NCBI RefSeq assembly: GCF_007997015.1
Contig: NZ_VOSM01000018.1
Location: 1-60,286, forward strand
Length of the DNA: 60,286 nucleotides
Source: Lujinxingia vulgaris
GTDB taxonomy: Bacteria > Myxococcota_A > Bradymonadia > Bradymonadales > Bradymonadaceae
Direction: 5' to 3'
The translations under genes were made by a program, and so were the position numbers. The number at the start of each line of letters is the position of its first letter. The first letter of the stretch is position 1. The notes beneath the pieces are model-generated. The model was not told the DNA's origin. It worked only from the letters and a program-made list of their open reading frames with translations, and made no database searches. Positions 50,258 through 58,230 of the stretch are shown piece by piece.

Positions 50258-53005
50258 TTACTGGAAGGAGGTCTCCAGGTTGTAGGCGCCGTTTCCGTAG
50301 CCGAGGACCTCCAGGTAGTAGGTGCCGGGGGTGACGCTGGCGCTGACGTTCTCTTCATCGACATCGGAAGCGAGTGAGATGTCCAGCGAGGAGAGGGCGC
50401 TGTCGAAGAGGGTCAGGTCGAGATCTCCGATCTCGTTGAGGAAGGAGAGGGTGGCGGTGAGGGTGCCGCTGGAGAAGACTTCGATGCGGTAGAAGTCCGA
50501 GCTGAAGGGCTCGTCATCGGCTCGGCAGATGACGCCATCAATGGCGTTGTTGGGGAGGATGGCGATGGCGCTGGAAGAGGAGGCGTTGGGCGCGAAGACG
50601 TCGTCGGCCGGGCAGCTGAGGCGGTCGACGGGGTCGGCGCAGGTGATGGTGTTGCGCAGGCGGTAGGTGTTGGTGGCGCCGTTGTAGCCGCTGACGGCCA
50701 GGCGGTAGACGCCACCGTCGGTGACGACGCCGGTGGAGACGAGCTCGGTGTCGGTGGCGCCGGTGCTGGAGGTGTCGAGGGAGCCTGCGGTGTTGTAGAG
50801 GAAAAGATCGAGGTCGCCGTCGGCGTGGGTGAACTCCAGGGTGCTGTCGAGCTTGCAACCTTCCGGGACGAAGATCTTGTAGAAGTCGTCGTCGGGGGTG
50901 CAGATGGCGCCGTCGAGGATGGCCGAGGGGCCTTCGAGGGCGTAGGCAGTATCAAGGGTGGTGTTGCCGACAAAGGCGTCGTCGGTGGGGCAGGTGGGGG
51001 CGTCGGCGCAGGTGATGTCCAGGACATCGGTGGCCAGCGTGTAGGCGCCGGTCGCGCCGCCGAAGGGCTCCACGCGCAGGTAGTAGGAGCTGGTGTTGGC
51101 GCCGCCCTGCACCGCGTCGACCTGGCCGGAGCCGCTCTGGCTGCTGTCGAGCTGGCGGGTGGCGGTGCTCAGGGTCAGATCGAAGTCCTGGCCGCTCTCC
51201 GGCTGCATCTGCGCGGTGACCTGGCAGCCCAGGGGCAGGCTGATGGTGTAGTAGTCAACATCGTCGCTGCAGATCGAGGCGTCGAGGATGGTGCGGAAGT
51301 CGATGGGGGTAGAGGTCGCCAGGGTGTCGTTGCTCTCGTAGCGGTCGTCGGCCGGGCAGACGGCCACCGGATCGCAGACGACGTTCTGGAAGTCGATTTC
51401 GTAGCTGTTTTCGCTGCCTTCGCGGGCGAAGAGCACCGCGTAGAAGCCGGTGGTGCGCGGGTCGCCATTGACGGAGGTGGCGGTGCTCAAGGTTTTGGTG
51501 GTGGCGTCGGACTCGTCGAAGGAAAGCAGTTCGCCGTAGACGTTGTAGAGGTAGACGTCGTGAACGTCGTCGCCTTCTCCGAAGGTGAAGACGACGTCGG
51601 CATTGCACTCGACGGTGGCGTTGAAGGTGTAGACGTCGACCTCGTCGCTTCCGCAGATGGCGTCCTGGACGGGCAGGTTGCTCATGTCGACGGAGGTGGC
51701 GGTCTCAAGGGTGTCGTTGGATTCAGGGCCCTCGAAGTCGGCGCAAACAAAGGGCGTGCTGGTGCAAGCGGAGGTGTCGAAGCCGCAGGTGTCGGAGCAG
51801 GCGAGTGTGCCGCCGTCGAATCCGAGGCTTTCGCAGGTCTGGCCGCCGAGGTCGGTGCCGTCGCAGACTTCTTCGTCGGTGTTGACGGTGTCGTCGCCGC
51901 AGACGGGGTTGGTGGTGCATGCGGAGGTGTCGACGTCGCAGGTCTCGGAGCAGCCGAGGGTGCCGCCGTCGAAGCCGAGGCTTTCGCAGGTCTGGCCGCC
52001 GAAGTCGGCGCCGTCGCAGACTTCTTCGTCGGTGTTGACGGTGTCGTCGCCGCAGACGGGGTTGGTGGTGCAAGCGGAGGTGTCAAAGCCGCAGGTGTCG
52101 GAGCATCCGAGGGTGCCGCCGTCGAAGCCGAGGCTTTCGCAGGTCTGGCCGCCGAGGTCGGCGCCGTCGCAGACTTCTTCGTCGGTGTTGACGGTGTCGT
52201 CGCCGCAGACGGGGTTGGTGGTGCATGCGGAGGTGTCAAAGCCGCAGGTGTCGGAGCATCCGAGGGTGCCGCCGTCGAAGCCGAGGCTTTCGCAGGTTTC
52301 GCCGGCGAGGTCTGTGCCGTCGCAGGCTTCTTCATCGGTGTTGACGGCGTCGTCGCCGCAGACGGGGTCGATGGTGCAAGCGGAGGTGTCGAGACCGCAG
52401 GTGTCGGAGCAGCCGAGGGTGCCGCCGTCGAAGCCGAGCGTTTCGCAGGTCTCGTCGGCGAGGTCGGAGCCGTCGCAGGCTTCTTCATCGGTGTTGACGG
52501 CGTCGTCGCCGCAGACGGGGTCGATGGTGCAAGCGGAGGTGTCGAAACCGCAGGTGTCGGAGCAGCCGAGGGTGCCGCCGTCGAAGCCGAGTGTTTCGCA
52601 GGTCTCGTCGGCGAGGTCAGCGCCGTCGCACTCTTCTTCGTCGGTATTGGCGATGTCGTCGCCGCAGAAGGGATCTTCTGCGTCGGGATCTTCTGCGTCA
52701 GGATCTTCTGCGTCGGGATCTTCTGCGTCGGGATCTTCTGCGTCGGGATCTTCTGCGTCGGGATCTTCTGCGTCGGGATCTTCTGCGTCGGGATCTGCTG
52801 CGTCGGGATCTTCTGCGTCGGGATCTTCTGCGTCGGGATCTTGCGTGTCGGTGCCCGTGTCGCCGGCGTCGGTCTCGATGTCGGTGTCGGGGTTGGTGTT
52901 GGCGGGGACGTCGTCGGTGCCGCAGGCAGCCAGGGTGAAGATGAGGCTGAGCGCGAGCAGGGCGCGGCCGAGGCGTGTGGTAGACGGGATTAAGGTGGGG
53001 TTCAT
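50258..53005 (-). CDS. Cys-repeat / PPC-domain lipoprotein, paralogue C
   Basis: The 915-residue protein has lipobox Cys28 (FTLAAC) and a linker with eleven DPDAE/DPDAA units (encoded by 15-bp tandem repeats). Six almost identical 48-50-residue Cys-repeats (CGDDTVNTDEEVCDGADLGG, GFDGGTLGCSDTCGFDTSAC) are followed by four PPC-like domains (openings EGPESNDTLETATS, DDRYESNDTLATS, DDAFVGNTTLDTA, DDVFAPNASSSSA). The Cys-repeats are more alike to each other than to those of paralogue A, which suggests recent expansion or gene conversion. ATG 53005 follows GGAGTCCCC. Confidence 0.87.
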   Translation of the reverse strand: MNPTLIPSTTRLGRALLALSLIFTLAACGTDDVPANTNPDTDIETDAGDTGTDTQDPDAEDPDAEDPDAADPDAEDPDAEDPDAEDPDAEDPDAEDPDAEDPDAEDPDAEDPFCGDDIANTDEEECDGADLADETCETLGFDGGTLGCSDTCGFDTSACTIDPVCGDDAVNTDEEACDGSDLADETCETLGFDGGTLGCSDTCGLDTSACTIDPVCGDDAVNTDEEACDGTDLAGETCESLGFDGGTLGCSDTCGFDTSACTTNPVCGDDTVNTDEEVCDGADLGGQTCESLGFDGGTLGCSDTCGFDTSACTTNPVCGDDTVNTDEEVCDGADFGGQTCESLGFDGGTLGCSETCDVDTSACTTNPVCGDDTVNTDEEVCDGTDLGGQTCESLGFDGGTLACSDTCGFDTSACTSTPFVCADFEGPESNDTLETATSVDMSNLPVQDAICGSDEVDVYTFNATVECNADVVFTFGEGDDVHDVYLYNVYGELLSFDESDATTKTLSTATSVNGDPRTTGFYAVLFAREGSENSYEIDFQNVVCDPVAVCPADDRYESNDTLATSTPIDFRTILDASICSDDVDYYTISLPLGCQVTAQMQPESGQDFDLTLSTATRQLDSSQSGSGQVDAVQGGANTSSYYLRVEPFGGATGAYTLATDVLDITCADAPTCPTDDAFVGNTTLDTAYALEGPSAILDGAICTPDDDFYKIFVPEGCKLDSTLEFTHADGDLDLFLYNTAGSLDTSSTGATDTELVSTGVVTDGGVYRLAVSGYNGATNTYRLRNTITCADPVDRLSCPADDVFAPNASSSSAIAILPNNAIDGVICRADDEPFSSDFYRIEVFSSGTLTATLSFLNEIGDLDLTLFDSALSSLDISLASDVDEENVSASVTPGTYYLEVLGYGNGAYNLETSFQ
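52668..52845 (-). repeat. 15-bp coding minisatellite (DPDAE linker)
   Basis: Plus-strand GGATCTTCTGCGTCG repeats about eleven times, each coding DPDAE, inside gene 50258-53005. One unit has DPDAA (GATCTGCTGCGTCGG). The number can change by slippage in 5-residue steps without a frameshift. Confidence 0.95.
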
Positions 53006-53222
53006 GGGGACTCCGGCGGGCAGAGAGGGCCCGCATCGCTATTCAGGTTAGCCGGCGCGCAAGAACAGGTGCGCGTCAGGGGGGCAAAAATCGCCTGGAA
53101 AAGTGGCGGTAAGCTGCCATACGCGTTGAGAAAAGTCCAACGGGGTATGTGCCTGTAGGCGGGTTGCTGTGGTGAGGGGGCGGCTTAGGTTTAATGCGGT
53201 TAGCTGTTTAAGTGTCTGATCA

Positions 53223-54593
53223 ATGGGGGGGCATGTGTCAGAACCACCGGAGCGCATTGTCGAGTCAGCGGGCGAGGAGATGTATCAGTGGGCCAGGCAG
53301 CTCTACCCGCTCTGCCGGAGTTTGACCGGGGAGGGGACGCGCCAGACGCTGAGATATCTTCAAAACATGTTGCCGGGGATGCAGCTGGTGGAGGTTCCCA
53401 GCGGAACGCGGGCGTTTGACTGGGAGGTGCCGCCGGAGTGGAACATTCGCGGGGGATTTATTGCCGATGCCCGGGGGCGGGTGCTGGTGGATTTTGCCGA
53501 TCATAACCTGCACGTGGTGGGGTATTCGGAGCCGGTGGATCGGTGGATGAGCCGCGAGGAGTTGGAGGGACATCTCTATTCAATTGCGTCGCAGCCTGAT
53601 GCGATCCCTTATGTGACCTCGTTTTATGAGCGGCGCTGGGGGTTTTGCTTGACGCATCGTCAGCGCCAGGCGTTGGGGGAGGGGCCCTTTCATGTGGTGA
53701 TCGACAGCACGCTGGAGGCGGGGAGTCTGACCTACGGGGAGCTTCTGATCGAGGGGGAGTCGCGGCGAGAGGTGCTGCTCTCGACTTATGTGTGCCACCC
53801 ATCGATGGCGAATAACGAGCTCTCGGGTCCGGTGGTGACGGCGGCGCTGGCGAGGTGGTTGCTCTCCGAGCGGCGTCAGCTGAGCTACCGGGTGGTGTTT
53901 GTGCCGGAGACGATCGGTTCGATTGTGTACTTGAGTCGGCATGCCGAGGAGATGCGGCGGCGCACGATCGCCGGTTTTGTGGTGACGTGTGTGGGCGATG
54001 AGCGCACCTATTCGTATCTGCCCAGCCGTCGGGGCGATACGCTGGCCGACCGGGTGGCGCGGCATGTGCTCAAGCATCACGCCGGGCATTTTGACGCCTA
54101 CAGTTTTCTGGATCGGGGGAGCGATGAGCGGCAGTACGGCGCGGTGGGCATCGACCTGCCGGTGGCGCTGATGATGCGCTCGAAGTTTCACACCTACCCG
54201 GAGTACCACACCTCGCTCGACGATCTTTCGGTGATCTCGGCCAAGGGGTTGGAGGGAGCCTACCAGGCGCATCAACGCGCGATTGAGGTGCTGGAGCATA
54301 ACGCGCGCTGGCGCACCACGGTGCTGTGTGAGCCGCAGCTGGGCAGGCGCGGGTTGCACCCGACGTTGAGCACGCGGGACGGGGGGCGTCGCGACCGGCG
54401 GGTCAAAGCGATGCGCAACCTGCTGGCGTATGCCGACGGGAGCCTCGATCTGGTGGGGCTGGCCGAAGCGGTGGAGTTGCCGGCGTGGGAGTGCGTGCCG
54501 CTCTTGCAGACCCTGGAGCGGGAGGGGCTGCTGGTGAGGGTGTGCGAGGGGGACGGGGAGGGGAGTAGGGGGAGAGAGGCGTTTGGGGAGTGA
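53223..54593 (+). CDS. DUF4910 / aminopeptidase-like protein with C-terminal winged-helix domain
   Basis: The 456-residue protein resembles the COG4310 (DUF4910) aminopeptidase-like family of glycan gene clusters. It begins with MYQWARQLYPLCRSLTGEGTRQTL, then has metal-site segments STYVCHPSMANNELSG, GSDERQYG and HTYPEYHTSLDDL. The last about 80 residues (RRVKAMRNLLAYADGSLDL onward) look like a winged helix. In relatives the role is thought to be peptide-bond or acyl-amide related in polysaccharide building, but it is not settled. It is convergent with the adenylation operon across a simple-repeat tract. Confidence 0.85.
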   Translation: MGGHVSEPPERIVESAGEEMYQWARQLYPLCRSLTGEGTRQTLRYLQNMLPGMQLVEVPSGTRAFDWEVPPEWNIRGGFIADARGRVLVDFADHNLHVVGYSEPVDRWMSREELEGHLYSIASQPDAIPYVTSFYERRWGFCLTHRQRQALGEGPFHVVIDSTLEAGSLTYGELLIEGESRREVLLSTYVCHPSMANNELSGPVVTAALARWLLSERRQLSYRVVFVPETIGSIVYLSRHAEEMRRRTIAGFVVTCVGDERTYSYLPSRRGDTLADRVARHVLKHHAGHFDAYSFLDRGSDERQYGAVGIDLPVALMMRSKFHTYPEYHTSLDDLSVISAKGLEGAYQAHQRAIEVLEHNARWRTTVLCEPQLGRRGLHPTLSTRDGGRRDRRVKAMRNLLAYADGSLDLVGLAEAVELPAWECVPLLQTLEREGLLVRVCEGDGEGSRGREAFGE

Positions 54594-54639
54594 GGGCTTG
54601 TGGCGGGGTGGGGGCTCGTGCTGGGGCTGGCGCTCGAGG

Positions 54640-54910
54640 TCGACCTCGAACTGGTATTTGATTTTGATTTTGATCTGGTACTCGTACTCGTACTCGTACT
54701 CGTACTCGAGCTGGTGCTGGTACTCGATCTGGTACTCGACCTCGACCTCGACCTCGACCTCGACCTCGACCTCGACCTCGACCTCGACCTCGACCTCGAC
54801 CTCGATCTGGTACTCGACCTCGACCTCGACCTCGACCTCGACCTCGACCTCGACCTCGACCTCGACCTCGACCTCGACTTCGACCTCGGGCTCGACCTCG
54901 ATCTCGGCCT
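54640..54910 (+). repeat. Hexanucleotide tract (ACCTCG/CTCGAC)n
   Basis: About 270 bp are mostly CTCGAC units, interrupted by CTCGTA (54680-54710), CTGGTA and GATCTG variants. It lies between the convergent DUF4910 and ACP genes. Both strands read as long open frames (Leu-Asp and Arg-Gly repeats) that are composition artefacts. A second, shorter tract is at 59865-59937. Confidence 0.95.
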
Positions 54911-54949
54911 TGTGTTCGGAGCGACTTCGGGTGCGTGGTGGAGGTTTTT

Positions 54950-55195
54950 TTATTCGGGGGTGGTGAGGAGGGCGACGAGGGAGGCGATGGTGGTGAGGGA
55001 GGCCGGGTCGACCTGGAGAAGATCAATGGGAGTGCCGCTGCGATCTTGTAGTGTGCTGAGGAGTTCGAGGAAGGCGATGGAGTCGAGGATGCCGGCGTCA
55101 ATCAGGTCGAGCTGATCGTGGGGCGTCTGGCCGGCGCGGGTCAGGGGGGCGTGGAGAAGATCCAGGATAAGCTGGCGAGCCTGAGGGGGTTGCAT
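54950..55195 (-). CDS. Acyl carrier protein
   Basis: The 81-residue ACP (MQPPQARQLILDLLHAP start) has the phosphopantetheine site in DAGILDSIAF, where Ser follows Asp as in DSL/DSI sites. The helix II region FLELLSTLQDRSG is typical. Its ATG overlaps the stop of the AAC(3)-like gene (TGATG), so translation is coupled. It is the third gene of the 57607-54950 operon. It would need a phosphopantetheinyl transferase, not in this window. Presumably it carries the acyl group loaded by the adenylation enzyme upstream. Confidence 0.88.
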   Translation of the reverse strand: MQPPQARQLILDLLHAPLTRAGQTPHDQLDLIDAGILDSIAFLELLSTLQDRSGTPIDLLQVDPASLTTIASLVALLTTPE

Positions 55196-55995
55196 CAGAG
55201 GCCTCCGGGAGAGAGGGAGCCGTCGGTGCCGCTGTGGGTGACGAGCGCCCAGGGGTTGGCCTCCAGGAGCGCGATGGCGGTGTTGACGAAGTCGCGGCTG
55301 GAGACGCTGGTGAGGTGCGCGGCGCCGAGGCGGTGCTGGTGAAGTTGGCGGTTGTGGGTGAGGGCGGCGGTGAGCGGGGTGATGTTGGCCTGCAGGCCTA
55401 AGGAGAGGTCGCGGGCGTACATCTTGTAGGTGCGCATGCGGGCGACGCCCGCGCTGCGGTATGGCGAGCAAAACGACTTCCAGGCGCGGTAGGGGACGCC
55501 CACGCGCTCCTCGGCCCAGTGGACCAGGCTGACGCGCTCCAGGCCGCAGCCCAGGGTGAGGATCTGAGCGTCGTACTCGATGAGGGTGTCGAAGCTGCCG
55601 CCGCGCTCAAAGGCGCCGGCGGTGTCGGGGGCGGTCAGCGCGGCGGCCAGGGGGCCGACCGCGGCGATCGATTGCATGGGGTGCGCCGAGCGACGCGCGT
55701 GAGGGAGCGTGCGCACAAACTCCGCCAGTGCGCCCATCTGCCGGGAGGGTGTAGAGGTGCGGTCGAAGAGCTCGCCGCGGCAGAAGCCGAAGTTGAAGGT
55801 GGGCACGGCGATGGTGGCCTGAGGGCCGAGATGTTCGCGCAGCGTCTCGTAGATCAGCTCGGGGATGGCCGCCGGGGTGGCGCCCTGGAGCAGGCCGAGC
55901 TGGAAGAGGGAGCTGTGCACAAAGACGAGGCGCGGGGGCTCTTTATGAAGGGTGCGCAGCGCGCGCAGAAGATCGGTGAGGGCGTAGGTGGCCAT
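55195..55995 (-). CDS. AAC(3)-family N-acyltransferase
   Basis: The 266-residue protein belongs to the aminoglycoside 3-N-acetyltransferase fold. It has VFVHSSLFQLGLL, ATIAVPTFNFGF, HPMQSIAAVGPLA, LTLGCGLERVSLVHWAEE and VGVPYR, with the conserved catalytic His in LVHWAEE. Because it sits between an adenylation enzyme and an ACP, a role moving an ACP-bound acyl or aminoacyl group to an amine is more likely than antibiotic resistance. It starts 1 bp after the adenylation gene stop. Similar genes occur in surface-polysaccharide clusters (established knowledge), but the acceptor here is unknown. Confidence 0.85.
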   Translation of the reverse strand: MATYALTDLLRALRTLHKEPPRLVFVHSSLFQLGLLQGATPAAIPELIYETLREHLGPQATIAVPTFNFGFCRGELFDRTSTPSRQMGALAEFVRTLPHARRSAHPMQSIAAVGPLAAALTAPDTAGAFERGGSFDTLIEYDAQILTLGCGLERVSLVHWAEERVGVPYRAWKSFCSPYRSAGVARMRTYKMYARDLSLGLQANITPLTAALTHNRQLHQHRLGAAHLTSVSSRDFVNTAIALLEANPWALVTHSGTDGSLSPGGL

Positions 55996-55996
55996 A

Positions 55997-57607
55997 TCAG
56001 CGCTCCAGAGATTTGAGGTAGAGGGCCAGGGCGCGGCGGTCGAGTTTGCCGTTGGAGTTGATTGGCAGGGTGGGGAGCGCCACGAAACGCTCGGGGACCA
56101 TATAGGGGGGGAGCTCGTCTTCGAGGCGGCGGCGCAGGGCCTGCTCCTCGGAGGGGGTGAGCTCGCTGGCGTGCGCAAAGAGGGCCACGAGGTGGTCGGG
56201 GGGCTCCGGAGGCGGGGGCCAGGGGAGGCTTGCGAGCTGGCTGTGGCCGAGCGCGCGGGAGAGGGCGGCCTCGACCTCGGCGGGCTCCACGCGGTGGCCG
56301 CGCAGTTTGAGCTGGTCGTCGACGCGGCCGATGAAGTGCAGGAGGCCGCCGGGCTCGGCGATGACGCGGTCGCCGGTGCGGTAGAAGGCGCGGGTGGGGT
56401 CGGCGGCGTTGTGGGCGAAGGCCAGAGCGGTGCGCTCGGCGTCTTCCCAGTAGCCGGAGAAGACCTGGGGGCCGCGCAGCCAGAGCTCTCCGGGCTCACC
56501 CGAAGGTAAAGGGGTGCCGGAGGGGTCGACGACGACGGCCTCATGGTCGGGGAAGGGCCGGCCGAGCGGAGCGAGGCCGTCGGTGGCCTCAAGCGCGGCC
56601 CCGTCGAGGGGGTGAGCGCAGATGGCGATGGTGGCCTCGGTGGGGCCGTAGAGGTTGAAGAGGTTGGCCTGCGGGGCGGCCCGGGCAAAGGCGCGGGCGG
56701 TAGCTAAAGGCAGGGCTTCGCCGCAGAAGAGCACGGTGCTCAGCGTGTCGAGGGCGCCCTCGCGGAGCTGCCCGTGACGCGCCATGGCCGCGGCCAGGGT
56801 GGGCACACAGAAGAAGCGGGTGAGGCGGTGATGCAGGATAAAGCGCCCCGGTGAGAGGCGGTCGCGGCGAGTGAGCGGGTAGAGGGTGGCGCCGGCGCTG
56901 AAGGTGGTCAGAAGATCGTGGATGGAGAGGTCGAAGGTCAGATCGAAGGTGCGTGAGACGCGGTCTTCGGGGCTGAGCGGCCAGGCCTGGGAGGCATGCT
57001 CCAGGTAGGCGCGGGCGTTGGCGTGGGTGATGGGCACGCCCTTGGGCTCTCCGGTGCTGCCGGAGGTGAAGAGCAGGTAGGCCAGCTCCCCGGCCTCGGT
57101 GTGGCGCCAGGCGTCGGGGAGGGGGGCGTCGGGGAGGGGGACGTCGGGGAGGTCGCCCTTAAACATAAAATGATGGCGGGGGTGGGCGGCGACCAGGGTG
57201 GCCTGGGCGTCGAGCTCGGGCATCACCACGGTGAGCGGGCGCGGGGCCAGGGTGAGAAAGGCGTCGAGGTCGTCGAGCGCATCAGGGCCGACGACGAGGG
57301 TGTGCAGGCGGGCGCGGCGGGTGATGTCCAGGCGGCGGTTGAGGGGGTGATGCGGGTTGAGTGGGGTGTAGGCCGCGCCGGCGGCCCAGCTCGCGAGGAT
57401 GCCTGTGTGAGCGCTCAAGCTCGATTCGCCGGCGATGCCAACGACACCGGGGCCTTCGGAGGGCGCGGCGCTTAAGATGGCGCAGGCGATGCGGCTCAGC
57501 TCCGCGAGGAGCTCGCCATAACTCCATTGCGACTCGCCGAGGACGAGCGCGGGGTGATCGGGCGCAGCGGTGGCGGTGCGGATAATGGATTCGATGATCG
57601 ACGGCAT
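55997..57607 (-). CDS. Stand-alone adenylation enzyme (amino acid--ACP ligase type)
   Basis: The 536-residue AMP-forming ligase has the nonribosomal adenylation motifs: LLFTSGSTGEPKGV (A3), NLYGPTEATI (A5), FYRTGDR (A7), GRVDDQLKLRGHRVEPAEVE (A8) and PTLPINSNGKLDRRAL (A10 with the catalytic Lys). Layout and length match DltA-like amino acid ligases and the butirosin-type loaders, which charge a carrier protein. The substrate cannot be read by eye. ATG 57607 follows GGGGGGGAAG. It heads a tight operon with the AAC(3)-like and ACP genes. Confidence 0.93.
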   Translation of the reverse strand: MPSIIESIIRTATAAPDHPALVLGESQWSYGELLAELSRIACAILSAAPSEGPGVVGIAGESSLSAHTGILASWAAGAAYTPLNPHHPLNRRLDITRRARLHTLVVGPDALDDLDAFLTLAPRPLTVVMPELDAQATLVAAHPRHHFMFKGDLPDVPLPDAPLPDAWRHTEAGELAYLLFTSGSTGEPKGVPITHANARAYLEHASQAWPLSPEDRVSRTFDLTFDLSIHDLLTTFSAGATLYPLTRRDRLSPGRFILHHRLTRFFCVPTLAAAMARHGQLREGALDTLSTVLFCGEALPLATARAFARAAPQANLFNLYGPTEATIAICAHPLDGAALEATDGLAPLGRPFPDHEAVVVDPSGTPLPSGEPGELWLRGPQVFSGYWEDAERTALAFAHNAADPTRAFYRTGDRVIAEPGGLLHFIGRVDDQLKLRGHRVEPAEVEAALSRALGHSQLASLPWPPPPEPPDHLVALFAHASELTPSEEQALRRRLEDELPPYMVPERFVALPTLPINSNGKLDRRALALYLKSLER

Positions 57608-57687
57608 CTTCCCCCCCGGGGTGATGGGTGTGGTGCGGTGGCGAGGTTAAAGGTGGGCATCGGAAGGGATGTGTCGAGGGGAAAGTG

Positions 57688-57791
57688 CCGAGCGCCCCAG
57701 GACTCCGCTAGCTGCGTCGTCAGGGATTCGCGGTAGCGCTGCTACAGCTTCATCCCTGCCTCCTTGCTATCGAAGCCCTGGATGCGCTCGG
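57688..57791 (+). repeat. 104-bp element with terminal inverted repeats, copy 3
   Basis: Ends CCGAGCGCCCCAGG and CCTGGATGCGCTCGG; inner hairpin GTAGC-GCT-GCTAC; shared block CAGCTTCATCCCTGCCTCC. It lies between the adenylation-operon promoter region and a G-rich array. Confidence 0.82.
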
Positions 57792-57794
57792 GTT

Positions 57795-58180
57795 GGGGGG
57801 CGTGCGGGATGTGGTTAGGTGGTTGTGTGGTTGGGTGGTTGTGGGGCGCTCGGGTTTGCGGGGTGGGGAGGTTCGTGAGGGCGTCTGGGTGGGGTGCGGT
57901 TTGTGGTTGGGTGGTTGGGTGGTTGGGTGGTTGGGTGGTTGTGGGGCGCTCGGGTTTGCGGGGTGGGGAGGTTCGTGAGGGCGTCTGGGTGGGGTGCGGT
58001 TTGTGGTTGGGTGGTTGGGTGGTTGGGTGGTTGGGTGGTTGTGGGGCGCTCGGGTTTGCGGGGTGGGGAGGTTCGTGAGGGCGTCTGGGTGGGGTGCGGT
58101 TTGTGGTTGTGTGGTTGGGTGGTCAGGTGGTTGTGGGGCGCTCGGGTTTGCGGGGTGGGGAGGTTCGTGAGGACCGCCGG
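57795..58180 (+). repeat. G-rich tandem array (family G), four units of about 100 bp
   Basis: TGGGGCGCTCGGGTTTGCGG occurs at about 57842, 57941, 58042 and 58134. Each is followed by GGGGTGGGGAGGTTCGTGAG and, in the middle units, several GGTTGGGT octamers. Unit length differs by octamer number. The strand is rich in GG/GGG runs. Open frames here are artefacts. Confidence 0.9.
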
Positions 58181-58230
58181 GGTTTGCGTTTGCCGGGCGT
58201 CTGGCGACCCCGTCGACGCCCTCGCCAGCC

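Noticed and set aside
54600-55115. Open frame of alternating Leu and Asp through the hexamer tract
   Set aside because: It is a direct readout of the CTCGAC repeat, overlaps the ACP gene on the other strand and lacks a ribosome site or any domain.
55195-55995. Aminoglycoside resistance gene
   Set aside because: The AAC(3) fold is shared by many non-resistance acyltransferases, and coupling to an adenylation enzyme and ACP points to biosynthesis.
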